This document shows positions 51,601 through 59,978 of a stretch of 64,000 nucleotides of DNA, piece by piece. Position 1 is the first letter of the stretch, and the number at the start of each line of letters is the position of its first letter. Source of the DNA: an uncultured Halomonas sp. (GTDB taxonomy: Bacteria; Pseudomonadota; Gammaproteobacteria; Pseudomonadales; Halomonadaceae); assembly GCF_947500835.1 (NCBI RefSeq), contig NZ_CANMTQ010000004.1, forward strand, positions 62,001-126,000, written 5' to 3'. A model generated the notes under the pieces. It made no database searches, was not told where the DNA came from, and was given only the letters and a program-made list of their open reading frames with translations. A program made the position numbers and the translations under genes.

Positions 51601-54600
51601 CGGTCTCCTCGACCTTCAACGCCTCGAAGCCCTTCTGTCCCAAGAGAAAAAACTCTCGGGTGCCCGGGGTCAGGCTGACGTCGATGGATCCGAGGCTGGC
51701 GTTCGTTCGGTCGCCGGGGTTGAATTCGACAACCGCTTTCGTTTCTTCGCGATCGTAGCCGTTGTGAAAGTGGATCTCGGGGTATTCGAACCGGGCATCG
51801 GTGCTGTCGGGCAATGACATGAAGTACTTCGACACGGGCGGTTCCGAATGCGCGGCCTGATCGGCGACCGGCCGGGGGTGGATGCTCGAATACCCGTTAG
51901 GAGCGCTGGTCGCGAACTGGGTGATCAGCGCCTCGCCCGGGTTCAGGATCGCATCCGACCACTCGTCGGAAAGGCGGATGTGCAGCGGCACGAGGGGCAC
52001 TTCATCTTTTTCATCGGCACGGGACGCGGCCGCGAGGTCCACGCCGAAGTCGATCCCGAACGTGACGATCAAGGTGTCCGCCTGCGACGCGGCCTTGTTC
52101 GTCCCCCCTTGCAGTGAGCCGTTGACCGCGCCCGCCGGTGCCTGCGTCGGGTGGTAGGTCACGCCAAGCGTTGGCTTGGCACCGCTCCACTGGAATGCGC
52201 CGTCCACCGTTAGCTTTTCCTGATGGCTGGTGGGATCGGTTCCCAGGAAGAGGCCCGGGATCAACATGGGCCCCGCAAGCGCGTTCTGATCGCAACGCAT
52301 GTAGCGCGGATGCAGCCGCCAGAGCGATTTGTGCTGCCCGGTGCCGCTGCCGCCTTCGACCTGTAGGCGCCGTTCCTCGAGCTCCAGCCAGAAAAAGTAA
52401 TACCGGTTCTTAAAGACGCAGACCGTCACGTCCGAGAAAAGCTCGAAGGTCTTGGGAACGGCGACCTCCTGCCAATAGGTCCAGTCCATCGCCTTGAGGT
52501 ATTGGCCGGGATCCTGCAGCTCCGCGATCGTCTGATAATCGGCCTCGAGCTTGCGGTAGAAGAAGCGCCCTGGCTCCCATTTGGCTTTGGCCAGCACATG
52601 ATAGAGGGTTCTTTCGGTTCCGTCATCGTCGAGGCGGCGCTCCGCATAGAAGCTGCACATGCTCAGGTCGCACGCCCCGGCGAGGTCCTTCATGTAGGCG
52701 TTCACCGCCGCCTCGACCGAGTCCGGCGTGATGTCTCCGCCGGACACCGCCTGCTGCAGCGCGTCGAACTCAGGCGAGGTGATCTGGCGCAGCTCCGGCT
52801 CGATGTAGTTCTGTGGGTAGAGCATGAGCTTCTGGTTGGCTTCCCACTGCCGGTAGTCCTTGTCGATCTCCCATCTCGCGGCCAGCGCGTCCCGGTGATC
52901 CACGCCGTCGGCATCGACAAAGCCCACCCCGGGGTCCAGGTCGGCCAGGGCGCGCGATATGAAGAGCTGCAGCGAACTGATCGCCTCGACGATGCGGCTC
53001 GTAGGCACCGCACTCGTGACGTTCACGTCCAGCAGTAGATAGGAATAGAGCTGTTCGCTGTCGGTTATCCTGCGTTTCAGGTCCTCGTGCCCGGCGATCC
53101 GGGTCTGCATGAAGGCCGGGACCAGCGCATCGCGTTCGCGTTCGGCGAGGCGGTGGCGGAAGCCTGCCATCTGATTGCCATCGTCGAATCGCGCGACCCC
53201 GGCCTGCGCCGCCGCCGCCGCGCTCCAATCCTCGCTACGTCCGGAGGTGCTCACGCGCTTCAGCGCCAGGAGGTCCCTCGCGCTCAGGCCGAGCTCCGCC
53301 GCCAATCGCACATGCCGTGCGATCAAGTCGATCTGCGAGACGTCGCGTGCCACCGCGCCGGGCCCGATCAGCGCGTCCGCATAGACGCCCATATCCTCGG
53401 GCGGGCAGCTCAGGAAGAGCGCCAGCGTCTCCCGACTTCCCGCCACCCAATGCGCCCGCGTCTCGTCCGTCATGTCGGATCCGGCGTCATCCGCATTGGT
53501 CAGCACCAAGTATCCCCTCAGGGCGGCGTCGGTCGCGGGCGCCATCTGAAGCGCGCCGAACCGGTGCAGCCAAACGAGCTGGGCAAGGTCCAACGGCCGT
53601 GGCGTACCTTGTTCATCCGCCAGTTCTGGCGCGATCCACTCGGGCGTATTCGCCAGCATCGCGAGCTCGACCTCGCCGAGCTCGAGGGTCGAGACGACCG
53701 CGACGTGACGCCGGATCTCGGCGAGTGCCTGGAGGGCCTCGTCGTCGCCAGCCCCTTTCAGGGCCGTCCGAAGCAGATCGAGCGCTCCCACCTGCGCCCA
53801 GCGGAGGAAGGAGGCGGCGCTGGCCGAACTGATCTGCGCATCGACCGCCGCGACCTGCGCTTCCATCGCCTGCGCCTGCCGATCCCGCAGGATCACCAGA
53901 TGCTCCACGAGCGCGGGCAGCCCATCGAGATTGCCCGACCCCCCGGGGTCGATCCCTCCGTTCGTGAGGCAGGCTCGGCAGGCGGCTTCGATTTCGTCCC
54001 GCGTCACGCCTTGGAGGAAGACGCCGGCGCCGTCGCAGATCGAGCCGGCGCCGGTCATGTGCGCGAGCCAGGTCTCGGCGGAGACGGACCCGCCGCTCCA
54101 TTCCACGAACCCGGCGAAGGTGCCGAGCCGCATCGCCACCGGCGCATAGGCGCTCGCGACGCCGTCGAACCACGCGACATCCGCATCCGTCGCCGACGCT
54201 CCGCTGGCGGGTGGCGAGGCGAGGAGGGCAAGCAGGGCATCCGGATCGAGCTCGGCCTCGCCCATCCAGCGAGCCAGGTCCGCCAGCCATTCGACGGCGC
54301 TGCTCAGGGCGTCCGTTTCGGCTTCGGTCTCGTTGCGGCTTGTGAGCGTCTTCCACAATGACGGCTCGTCGCCGAGCCCGTCGCTGAGCTGTTTCATCAG
54401 CGCCAGGCCCGACAGGACCGGCCAGCCGAGCATACGGCACAGCGTCACCATCCGGTAGAGCGCGGCCAACCCCCGCGCGTCGACCCTCTGCGACAATGCG
54501 AAGCTCTCATCCAGCGCGTCCACGACTTTCTCGAGCTCGAGGGCCGAGAGGCCGAACCCGCGTGCGACGATCGCGCCGAGCGTCTCGTCCCGGATCGACG

Positions 54601-56257
54601 TCTTCCCCGCGACCACCAGACGATGCACCTCAGGCGCGTCGTCGTTAAAGAGGGTCGCCATGAAGGATTGTTCGGTCCGCTCGAGACCGGGCACCGCAGT
54701 CTCATCGGCGATGGTCTGGTCGGCCCGCCGATAGGGGCTGATCTCGCCGAACAGCGCGGCGAAGCCGGCAGGCGCCAGGTCGAACGCCTCCCGATAGAGC
54801 GGATAACTCGCCAGCAGACGCAGGCCCGTCGCGGTCACCCTGCGTTTGGGCCGATCGTTGGAGGTCAGGTGTCCATCGACATATGCCGCGGCGCCGGGCA
54901 GCGCCAACAGCATGTTCAGCTCGTGAAAGTCGAGCCCCGTGCCGTGATGGAGCCGGGCGAGGTAGTTGAGGACACGCAGTTCCGGCGGGAGGAACGGACC
55001 GTTCCCGGTGCCCACGGCCTTGCCCTCCGGCGTCATGCGCAGCGTGACCGGCTCGGCATTGGCCAGGAACGCCGTGGCGAAGTCGCGTTGCTCGACCGGC
55101 TCGCCGTTCTCCTGAGCGACGGTGTAGAGCCCGCAGAGCTGTGCGAGCCCATCGGCGTCGAGGCCGAGCGCGGACATGAGTGGGTCCAAGAGGCCCGTCT
55201 CTTGCGATGATGTCGGTGGGAAGAGTCCCCCCAGCGTGTTGGGGGTATTCACGTGGTCATCGGTGTCCTGGGAGACGAGCAGCAGTGTGTTGCCCTCCGC
55301 GGCGGTCTTGTCTTCCGCTCCAAGCACCCCGATCAGGCCGGCCGTGTCCTGTGCCCAGCGGTGGCCGGTGAACGCGCCCAGCCCGAGCCGGCTCGTACGC
55401 AGAGCGATGTCGTTAATCCTGGCACCGCCCAACGCGGACATGGCCGTGCGCGCCGTCGTCACGGTATGGTCGTAGGGCAGCGCCACCGTTTGGTCGTGCC
55501 GGCTCATGTCGAAGTCGGAGATCCCGGCCCGCAGCACCTCGTTGACCAGTTGGATGGTCGGGATCTCGCGCTTCAGGCCGGCCTGATCGAGGACGAGCTC
55601 GCCGAAATCCGGGCGACGATTGACCAGCGCAAAGGGATTGTCCTCGGCGCTGAAGATGGCGGGCGCGGGGCCCCGTTCCGTCGCCATGCGGTAGAGGTAT
55701 CTGAGGTAGGCCGCGGGCGACTGGTTTGATTGCAGGCTCGTCGGTTTCGCGTAGGCCTGCACTTGCGTGCTGCGGCCGTCCTCGCTACGCGCCGAACCGG
55801 GTGGCATATGTCGGAGCGCCTGGTTCATGGGGTCGTTCACGGCCAGCTCGTGCCGCATCAGGCGGTAGCTGCGAAGCGCCTCGCGCCGAGACCGGCGAAG
55901 CAGGCGCCGAATGTCGGCACTCTCGGCTTGCAACCGCGTTCCCGCGCGCGCCATGCGCGCTTTCATCATCGGCACGGATCTGCAAGCGGCAATGGCCGCA
56001 GCGCTCTCGAACCCGTATCGAGTGATCTCCGCCGCGAGGTCCTCCGGACACACCTCACGGGCAATACGCCGGTAGATCGGGTCTTCTGCCAGCGCCTCGT
56101 AAGAGATCGCTCCTGGAGTCTTGGGAAGATCCCGGCGGCGCGCCGCCTTTGCAGTTACCCGCTGTGGCCGACCGGATTTGCGCTGGCCAGGAATGGCGGC
56201 CGAGGTCATCAAGGGGGATTTGCCTATGGCACTAACGGTTATATTGGAGGTAGCCAT
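48689..56257 (-). CDS. TcA-type insecticidal toxin complex protein (orphan)
   Basis: 2522 residues with no signal peptide, as in Tc toxins. An Arg/Lys-rich N-terminus is followed by a SpvA-like block AAYLRYLYRMATERG near residue 180, and a long helical shell. Near 1130-1160 is the ABC-toxin block YRQWEANQKLMLYPQNYIEP, then FELFSDVTVCVFKNRYYFFW near 1275, and FDLAMQWLRRIFDPQLEMPW near 1810. Coiled coils of the channel helices lie near 2150-2230, with a TcB-binding-like C-terminus. TcA forms pentameric injection channels that carry a TcB-TcC cocoon with its toxic enzyme. Neither partner is in the window. The gene is visibly more GC-rich than its neighbours. GGAG lies 7 nt before the ATG. Confidence 0.88.
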   Translation of the reverse strand: MATSNITVSAIGKSPLMTSAAIPGQRKSGRPQRVTAKAARRRDLPKTPGAISYEALAEDPIYRRIAREVCPEDLAAEITRYGFESAAAIAACRSVPMMKARMARAGTRLQAESADIRRLLRRSRREALRSYRLMRHELAVNDPMNQALRHMPPGSARSEDGRSTQVQAYAKPTSLQSNQSPAAYLRYLYRMATERGPAPAIFSAEDNPFALVNRRPDFGELVLDQAGLKREIPTIQLVNEVLRAGISDFDMSRHDQTVALPYDHTVTTARTAMSALGGARINDIALRTSRLGLGAFTGHRWAQDTAGLIGVLGAEDKTAAEGNTLLLVSQDTDDHVNTPNTLGGLFPPTSSQETGLLDPLMSALGLDADGLAQLCGLYTVAQENGEPVEQRDFATAFLANAEPVTLRMTPEGKAVGTGNGPFLPPELRVLNYLARLHHGTGLDFHELNMLLALPGAAAYVDGHLTSNDRPKRRVTATGLRLLASYPLYREAFDLAPAGFAALFGEISPYRRADQTIADETAVPGLERTEQSFMATLFNDDAPEVHRLVVAGKTSIRDETLGAIVARGFGLSALELEKVVDALDESFALSQRVDARGLAALYRMVTLCRMLGWPVLSGLALMKQLSDGLGDEPSLWKTLTSRNETEAETDALSSAVEWLADLARWMGEAELDPDALLALLASPPASGASATDADVAWFDGVASAYAPVAMRLGTFAGFVEWSGGSVSAETWLAHMTGAGSICDGAGVFLQGVTRDEIEAACRACLTNGGIDPGGSGNLDGLPALVEHLVILRDRQAQAMEAQVAAVDAQISSASAASFLRWAQVGALDLLRTALKGAGDDEALQALAEIRRHVAVVSTLELGEVELAMLANTPEWIAPELADEQGTPRPLDLAQLVWLHRFGALQMAPATDAALRGYLVLTNADDAGSDMTDETRAHWVAGSRETLALFLSCPPEDMGVYADALIGPGAVARDVSQIDLIARHVRLAAELGLSARDLLALKRVSTSGRSEDWSAAAAAQAGVARFDDGNQMAGFRHRLAERERDALVPAFMQTRIAGHEDLKRRITDSEQLYSYLLLDVNVTSAVPTSRIVEAISSLQLFISRALADLDPGVGFVDADGVDHRDALAARWEIDKDYRQWEANQKLMLYPQNYIEPELRQITSPEFDALQQAVSGGDITPDSVEAAVNAYMKDLAGACDLSMCSFYAERRLDDDGTERTLYHVLAKAKWEPGRFFYRKLEADYQTIAELQDPGQYLKAMDWTYWQEVAVPKTFELFSDVTVCVFKNRYYFFWLELEERRLQVEGGSGTGQHKSLWRLHPRYMRCDQNALAGPMLIPGLFLGTDPTSHQEKLTVDGAFQWSGAKPTLGVTYHPTQAPAGAVNGSLQGGTNKAASQADTLIVTFGIDFGVDLAAASRADEKDEVPLVPLHIRLSDEWSDAILNPGEALITQFATSAPNGYSSIHPRPVADQAAHSEPPVSKYFMSLPDSTDARFEYPEIHFHNGYDREETKAVVEFNPGDRTNASLGSIDVSLTPGTREFFLLGQKGFEALKVEETEPCKISARWHLEFETKSGERRTVESRTVSQDEALLARGFSSTSAKTLWSDPHVFLWTRIPLPDEWQFDGSGPAILRIKAKVERRVSPVDLTLRSNTGKPKYLTSQGRNLPASAWFDVETLVLHPPRGKTNTAWAQTGEHGSRNFMHLADEVNRTNAETFLLSNSSSVLSALAKTMPRPGGCETLFLPRNQSGEEDFGTFLEDFETTLDQIYQGDETGLSPERIPAQTFDFDSAYGAYGWEVFYHIPSAIAAGYASSGQFDLAMQWLRRIFDPQLEMPWRVKPLHTATEPTGGLAFDTGDVIVDPDRIARDYPFYYQQTTIRNMLEVLLDAGDAEYERQTQESLQRAKALYVSAKQLFSDNLSDTLEALTATPWTDPTLGEAARDGYDGFLPPYNGELRGLHATLEGRLSNLRHWLDLDGQPLNVPLLAQPIDPLILQRTAKSRSTPGSGGGEAAFDSPLGFPYVIRAAKGHINNLKLTSHRLQDASEKEGGARLEEVRMDAAVRRSGRTVGLQDFAVEAAGMEVAIKTTKVAKSTVALGNHTMRALEKAAEVFDQTDDVLLATVKGQRVTYKNLAQKISAGFKSTIPNTFGFSNGGQNLEQADLAMMTGDIVLFLYHWNMKSETKALKALTAEAYGMGRKTAELAAQLALDGEELAKASMAVAHQKAIRDELSAQHDGAKGLRNEWNEVFGGTSFYKPFREDLEALYAEEWATTQDFCRLLVQLYEDETELSDGATFLRTKSLGGDIDKFNAPHRLALDIERLEMAYVQAILERESETTEVTFLLGELPAIGSDRSAFEELTTQGEVYFELTEEMFDVFYPGQYDRRIQSINIRFPGLAGAGLSPHARLTQVSNTRFMTPDRDLKRGAGVRKDRHGLQSLMLGACKVDTAHIDAPDGLLKRFQNTGVDSCWHMVIPAVHELKSSKAARGRGRDWRAKAEKHYEALKPHMTDMEFTVRFSGRWAGAAELRR

Positions 56258-56567
56258 TTTGCGTTCTCCGACATTCTGCCTATACACGCCTTGGTTGGGC
56301 TTTCAGAAGTTGGTCGTCGAAGAACGGCAATTGGTTCAAAACTATTTTAGACCGCCGCACCATATCATCCGGAGGCGAGCTGCTCGATTTTGGGCAAGGC
56401 AGAAGCCGGGGCAGAAACTCCGTAATGTCGGCTATCGTAATACAGTGCTGTAGGTTCGCAGGTGCAGCGAAATACGCACATCTCGCTGGCGATCCGACAC
56501 GTGGTGGAACAAGGCGAAGGCGAGGCCATTTTTCGCTTTAAAAACGTTGGCATGAGGGGGGGGGAAA
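56258..56567. other. Gene-free gap between the TcA gene and the tRNA operon
   Basis: About 310 bases holding the TcA gene promoter region and the 3' side of the tRNA operon. I see no gene, clear promoter or repeat. A run of nine or more G at 56556-56564 lies directly beyond the last tRNA. Confidence 0.5.
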
Positions 56568-56643
56568 TGGCGTCCCATAGGGGGTTCGAACCCCTGTTAC
56601 CGCCGTGAAAGGGCGGTGTCCTGGACCACTAGACGAATGGGAC
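56568..56643 (-). tRNA. tRNA-Glu(TTC), copy 2
   Basis: Minus strand GTCCCATTCGTCTAGTGG start, anticodon loop CTTTCAC, T-arm AGGGGTTCGAACCCC(C), acceptor closed by ATGGGAC and encoded GCCA. Identical to the copy at 56855-56930. Last gene of a Glu-Gly-Glu operon. Confidence 0.97.
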
Positions 56644-56662
56644 GTAGGTAAAAAGTAGGATG

Positions 56663-56684
56663 AATTCTGGAGCGGGAAACGAGA
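56663..56684 (-). repeat. Duplicated tRNA-Gly 3' end
   Basis: Twenty-two bases identical to 56738-56759, namely the last 17 nt of tRNA-Gly with CCA plus flank, exactly 75 bp apart. The sequence between diverges but keeps GCGACCCTCGC. It appears to be the remains of a tandem tRNA-Gly duplication, or a tRNA-distal repeat like that at tRNA-Ser. Confidence 0.7.
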
Positions 56685-56742
56685 ACGACCGGGCTGGCGT
56701 TCCAGCTTGCGACCCTCGCTTACCTTTGCAACCAGATAATTC

Positions 56743-56817
56743 TGGAGCGGGAAACGAGATTCGAACTCGCGACCCTCGCCTTGGCAAGGCGATGCTCTAC
56801 CACTGAGCTATTCCCGC
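56743..56817 (-). tRNA. tRNA-Gly(GCC)
   Basis: Minus strand GCGGGAATAGCTCAGTGG start, anticodon loop TTGCCAA giving GCC, T-arm GCGAGTTCGAATCTCGT, acceptor TTCCCGC, discriminator T and encoded CCA. Middle gene of the tRNA operon. Confidence 0.97.
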
Positions 56818-56854
56818 GCCGACTCCAATTTTTCAAACACCTGCGAGAAGGAAG

Positions 56855-56930
56855 TGGCGTCCCATAGGGGGTTCGAACCCCTGTTACCGCCGTGAAAGGG
56901 CGGTGTCCTGGACCACTAGACGAATGGGAC
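56855..56930 (-). tRNA. tRNA-Glu(TTC), copy 1
   Basis: Same 76-nt sequence as the copy at 56568-56643, anticodon TTC, encoded CCA. First gene after the operon promoter. Confidence 0.97.
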
Positions 56931-56960
56931 GCAGTGCCTTGCCTCATCGAGGTGGCGCGT

Positions 56961-56989
56961 ATATTAATTAGCCCGGTGATGGGTGTCAA
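56961..56989 (-). promoter_or_regulatory. Promoter of the tRNA Glu-Gly-Glu operon
   Basis: Minus strand -35 TTGACA (56984-56989), 17-bp spacer, -10 TAATAT (56961-56966), then ACGCGCC discriminator, a near-consensus stable-RNA promoter. Expected start near 56954. Confidence 0.85.
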
Positions 56990-57077
56990 GCACCTGCGGC
57001 TTTGAAAAATGAGAGTGGAAAGTTATCCGCTTCTCGTTGTCTCATGGCATGCAGGCAAACAGGAAATTGGAGCTTCC

Positions 57078-57479
57078 ATGAGCAACAAGATTCAAAAGAG
57101 CGATGCCGAGTGGCGCCAGCAACTCACCCCGGAGCAGTATCGCGTGACTCGCGAGAAAGGCACCGAGCCCCCTTTCAGCGGCGATCATCAGGTAGGTGAC
57201 GAACACGGCATCTATCACTGCGTGTGCTGTGGCGCGGCGCTATTCGAGAACGAGCGCAAGTTCGAAGCAGGCTGCGGCTGGCCGAGCTTCGATCGGCCCC
57301 TGGCCGAGGCGGCGGTAGACGAACATTACGACGACTCCCATGCCATGCGCCGCATCGAGGTCGTGTGTTCGCGCTGCGACGCTCACCTGGGTCATGTCTT
57401 CCCGGATGGCCCTAAAGAGACTACCGGGCTGCGTTACTGCATCAATTCCGTCTCCCTGGATTTTCATCCCGGCGAATAG
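57078..57479 (+). CDS. msrB: Peptide-methionine (R)-S-oxide reductase MsrB
   Basis: 133 residues. Zinc-binding CxxC pairs CVCC and CSRC, GCGWPSF substrate loop, and catalytic Cys in GLRYCINSVSLDF. It repairs the R form of oxidised methionine with thioredoxin. GGAG lies 7 nt before the ATG at 57078; an upstream in-frame ATG lacks a site. Confidence 0.96.
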   Translation: MSNKIQKSDAEWRQQLTPEQYRVTREKGTEPPFSGDHQVGDEHGIYHCVCCGAALFENERKFEAGCGWPSFDRPLAEAAVDEHYDDSHAMRRIEVVCSRCDAHLGHVFPDGPKETTGLRYCINSVSLDFHPGE

Positions 57480-57558
57480 ACTCACCGGTCAATCACACCT
57501 GGGCGCCGATCTGCTAAGATGGCGCCCAATTTACTATGCACTACGCAAGGGTTTATCG

Positions 57559-58497
57559 ATGCTTGGCTGGTACCCAGGACACATGAACAAGGCGCGCCGC
57601 CAGATCAAGGAAGCGCTGCCGGAAATCGATGTGGTGCTTGAAGTGCTCGATGCCCGCCTGCCCTACTCCAGCGCCAACCCCATGCTGGCGGAACTCACCG
57701 AGCACAAGCCAGTGCTGAAGATCCTTTCCCGCGCCGATCTAGCCGATCCTGAGCGTACAGACGAGTGGGTCGCCCACTTCGACGCCCAGGAAGCCACCCG
57801 CGCCCTGGCGGTGACCACCACCAACGCCCGGGAACTCAAGCGCATTCCCAAACTGTGCCATGAACTGGCCGGCAGGGTACGTGCGGATCGGGATGTGCGG
57901 GTCATGGTCATGGGCATTCCCAATGTGGGTAAGTCGACGCTGATCAATGGCCTGGCGGGGCGCAAGATTGCCAAGACCGGCAATGAACCCGCGGTCACCA
58001 AGCACCAGCAGAAGATTCGCATCGAAGGCCGTATTGCCCTGACCGATACCCCCGGCGTGCTGTGGCCAAAGATCGAGAATCAGGCTAGCGCTTATCGCCT
58101 GGCAGCGAGCGGTGCGATCCGCGATACCGCCATCGACTATCTCGATGTGGCGATGATCACTGCCGCAGAACTTGCCAAGCGCTACCCGAAGGCGTTGACC
58201 GAACGCTTCAAACTCAAGGACCTACCCGCCTACATGCCAGATTTAAACGCCTCGCAGGTGGATGTCGACGGCCCTCATCGTCCTGATCTGCTGGCTTTGG
58301 CGGGCTTCGATGGCCAAGCCATCGTCAAGGAGATCGCCAGCAAGCGCGGCGGGCTGCGTCCCGGCGGTGAGGTCGATCTGCATCGCGGCGCCGAGGTGCT
58401 GCTGCACGAGTTGCGCGACGGCAAGCTGGGGCGTGTGACCCTGGAAACCCCTGCCGATATCCCAGCGCCCAATCTGGACGAAGTCATCGCGGAATAG
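57559..58497 (+). CDS. ylqF: Circularly permuted ribosome-assembly GTPase YlqF/RbgA
   Basis: 312 residues. The G motifs are permuted: G4 (SRADLAD, with Ser in place of Asn) comes first near residue 56, then G1 GIPNVGKSTLING and G3 DTPGVLWP. N-terminal WYPGHMNKARRQIKE is diagnostic. RbgA assists late assembly of the large ribosomal subunit in Bacillus. AAGGG lies 8 nt before the ATG. Confidence 0.94.
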   Translation: MLGWYPGHMNKARRQIKEALPEIDVVLEVLDARLPYSSANPMLAELTEHKPVLKILSRADLADPERTDEWVAHFDAQEATRALAVTTTNARELKRIPKLCHELAGRVRADRDVRVMVMGIPNVGKSTLINGLAGRKIAKTGNEPAVTKHQQKIRIEGRIALTDTPGVLWPKIENQASAYRLAASGAIRDTAIDYLDVAMITAAELAKRYPKALTERFKLKDLPAYMPDLNASQVDVDGPHRPDLLALAGFDGQAIVKEIASKRGGLRPGGEVDLHRGAEVLLHELRDGKLGRVTLETPADIPAPNLDEVIAE

Positions 58498-58594
58498 GCT
58501 CGCACTCGCGGTCTATTGATGCTTTGGCGACACCGTCGTATCGCGTATGCTGAGCGTGCCCTGCTCATACGTACAAGTCGTCAACGGAACCCTC

Positions 58595-59863
58595 ATGTCT
58601 ACTCTTAGTCAAGCGCCCTCTGCTCAAGCGTCTTCTGGACATCCGCCTCTCAGGAAATCCCACAAGCTAGACAATGTCTGCTACGACATTCGCGGCCCGG
58701 TGCTCGAACATGCCAAGCAGCTCGAGGACGAGGGTCAGCGCATTCTCAAGCTGAACATCGGCAACCCTGCGCCGTTTGGCTTCGAAGCGCCGGAAGAGAT
58801 TCTTCAGGATGTGATGCGCAATCTGTCCACCGCCCAGGGCTATTGCGATTCCAAGGGGCTTTACTCGGCACGCAAGGCGATCATGCAGGAGTGCCAGCGC
58901 AAGGATATTCCTGGAGTCACCGTCGAGGATATCTACGTCGGCAACGGTGTCTCGGAGCTGATCGTGATGGCCATGCAGGCCTTGCTCAACGATGGCGACG
59001 AAGTCTTGATTCCTGCGCCGGACTATCCCCTCTGGACCGCTGCTGCCAATCTTTCCGGCGGCCGCGCGGTGCACTATTTATGCGATGAGCAGGCGGACTG
59101 GGCGCCGGATATGGCGGACATCCGCGACAAGGTAACCAGCCATACGCGTGCCTTGGTACTGATCAACCCCAACAACCCCACCGGCGCCGTCTACCCCCCG
59201 GAAGTGGTCAAGGAGCTGCTGGCGATCGCCCGAGAGCATCGTCTAGTGGTGTTCTCCGATGAAATCTACGACAAGATCCTGTATGACGACGTGGAGCACG
59301 TTTCCACCGGCGCGCTGGCAGATGACGATCAACTGGTGGTCACCCTCAACGGCCTATCGAAGAGCTACCGCTGTGCCGGCTTTCGCTCCGGCTGGATGAT
59401 TTTTTCCGGCAACGCTGCCAAGTATCAGGCCCAGGACTTCATCCAAGGGGTCAACATGCTGGCTTCCATGCGATTATGCGCCAACGTACCGGCCCAGCAC
59501 GCCATTCAGACGGCACTGGGTGGCTATCAGTCCATCAACGATCTGATACTCCCCGGCGGCCGCTTGCGCGCCCAGCGCGACATCACTCATGAAAAGCTCA
59601 ACGCCATCCCCGGGGTGTCCTGTGTCAAGGCCAAGGGGGCGCTCTATGCGTTCCCACGGCTCGACCCCAAGGTATTCAACATTCAAGACGATGAAAAGCT
59701 GGTGCTGGACCTGCTGCTTCAGGAGAAAATCCTGTTGGTGCAAGGGACCGCCTTCAACTGGCCAAGTCCGGATCATGTTCGCATCGTCACCCTGCCCTGG
59801 GCGGATCAGCTCGAGGATGCGCTGGATCGTTTCGCGCGCTTTCTTTCTCGCTACCGTCAATGA
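58595..59863 (+). CDS. alaA: Alanine transaminase AlaA (class I aminotransferase)
   Basis: 422 residues. PLP-binding Lys256 in LNGLSKSYRCAGFRSGW, NPNNPTGAVYP for the Asn contact, FSDEIYDKILYDD and the C-terminal VRIVTLPW with the carboxylate-binding Arg. The N-terminus LDNVCYDIRGPVLEHAKQLE is typical of AlaA (YfbQ). It makes alanine from pyruvate and glutamate. The ATG at 58595 is preferred over an upstream in-frame start. Confidence 0.92.
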   Translation: MSTLSQAPSAQASSGHPPLRKSHKLDNVCYDIRGPVLEHAKQLEDEGQRILKLNIGNPAPFGFEAPEEILQDVMRNLSTAQGYCDSKGLYSARKAIMQECQRKDIPGVTVEDIYVGNGVSELIVMAMQALLNDGDEVLIPAPDYPLWTAAANLSGGRAVHYLCDEQADWAPDMADIRDKVTSHTRALVLINPNNPTGAVYPPEVVKELLAIAREHRLVVFSDEIYDKILYDDVEHVSTGALADDDQLVVTLNGLSKSYRCAGFRSGWMIFSGNAAKYQAQDFIQGVNMLASMRLCANVPAQHAIQTALGGYQSINDLILPGGRLRAQRDITHEKLNAIPGVSCVKAKGALYAFPRLDPKVFNIQDDEKLVLDLLLQEKILLVQGTAFNWPSPDHVRIVTLPWADQLEDALDRFARFLSRYRQ

Positions 59864-59878
59864 GTTCGTCTGCCAATA

Positions 59879-59907
59879 CTTGAAACTCGAACCGACAGGA
59901 CGCATCT
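59879..59907 (+). promoter_or_regulatory. Possible heat-shock (sigma-32) promoter for htpX
   Basis: CTTGAAA (59879-59885), 15-bp spacer, CGCATCT (59901-59907). The -35 matches the heat-shock consensus fully; the -10 only partly. It starts just after the alaA stop and 72 bp before htpX, a heat-shock gene in E. coli. Confidence 0.45.
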
Positions 59908-59978
59908 AAACAGGCCAATAACGAAAAAAATGTCATACTTTATACGACCTAATTCTTGCTAAACGAGGGTAGCAATCC

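Noticed and set aside
49751..54361. Long plus-strand frames of about 400 residues inside the TcA region
   Set aside because: They arise from high GC content opposite the TcA reading frame; Arg/Pro-rich composition with no domain or ribosome site.
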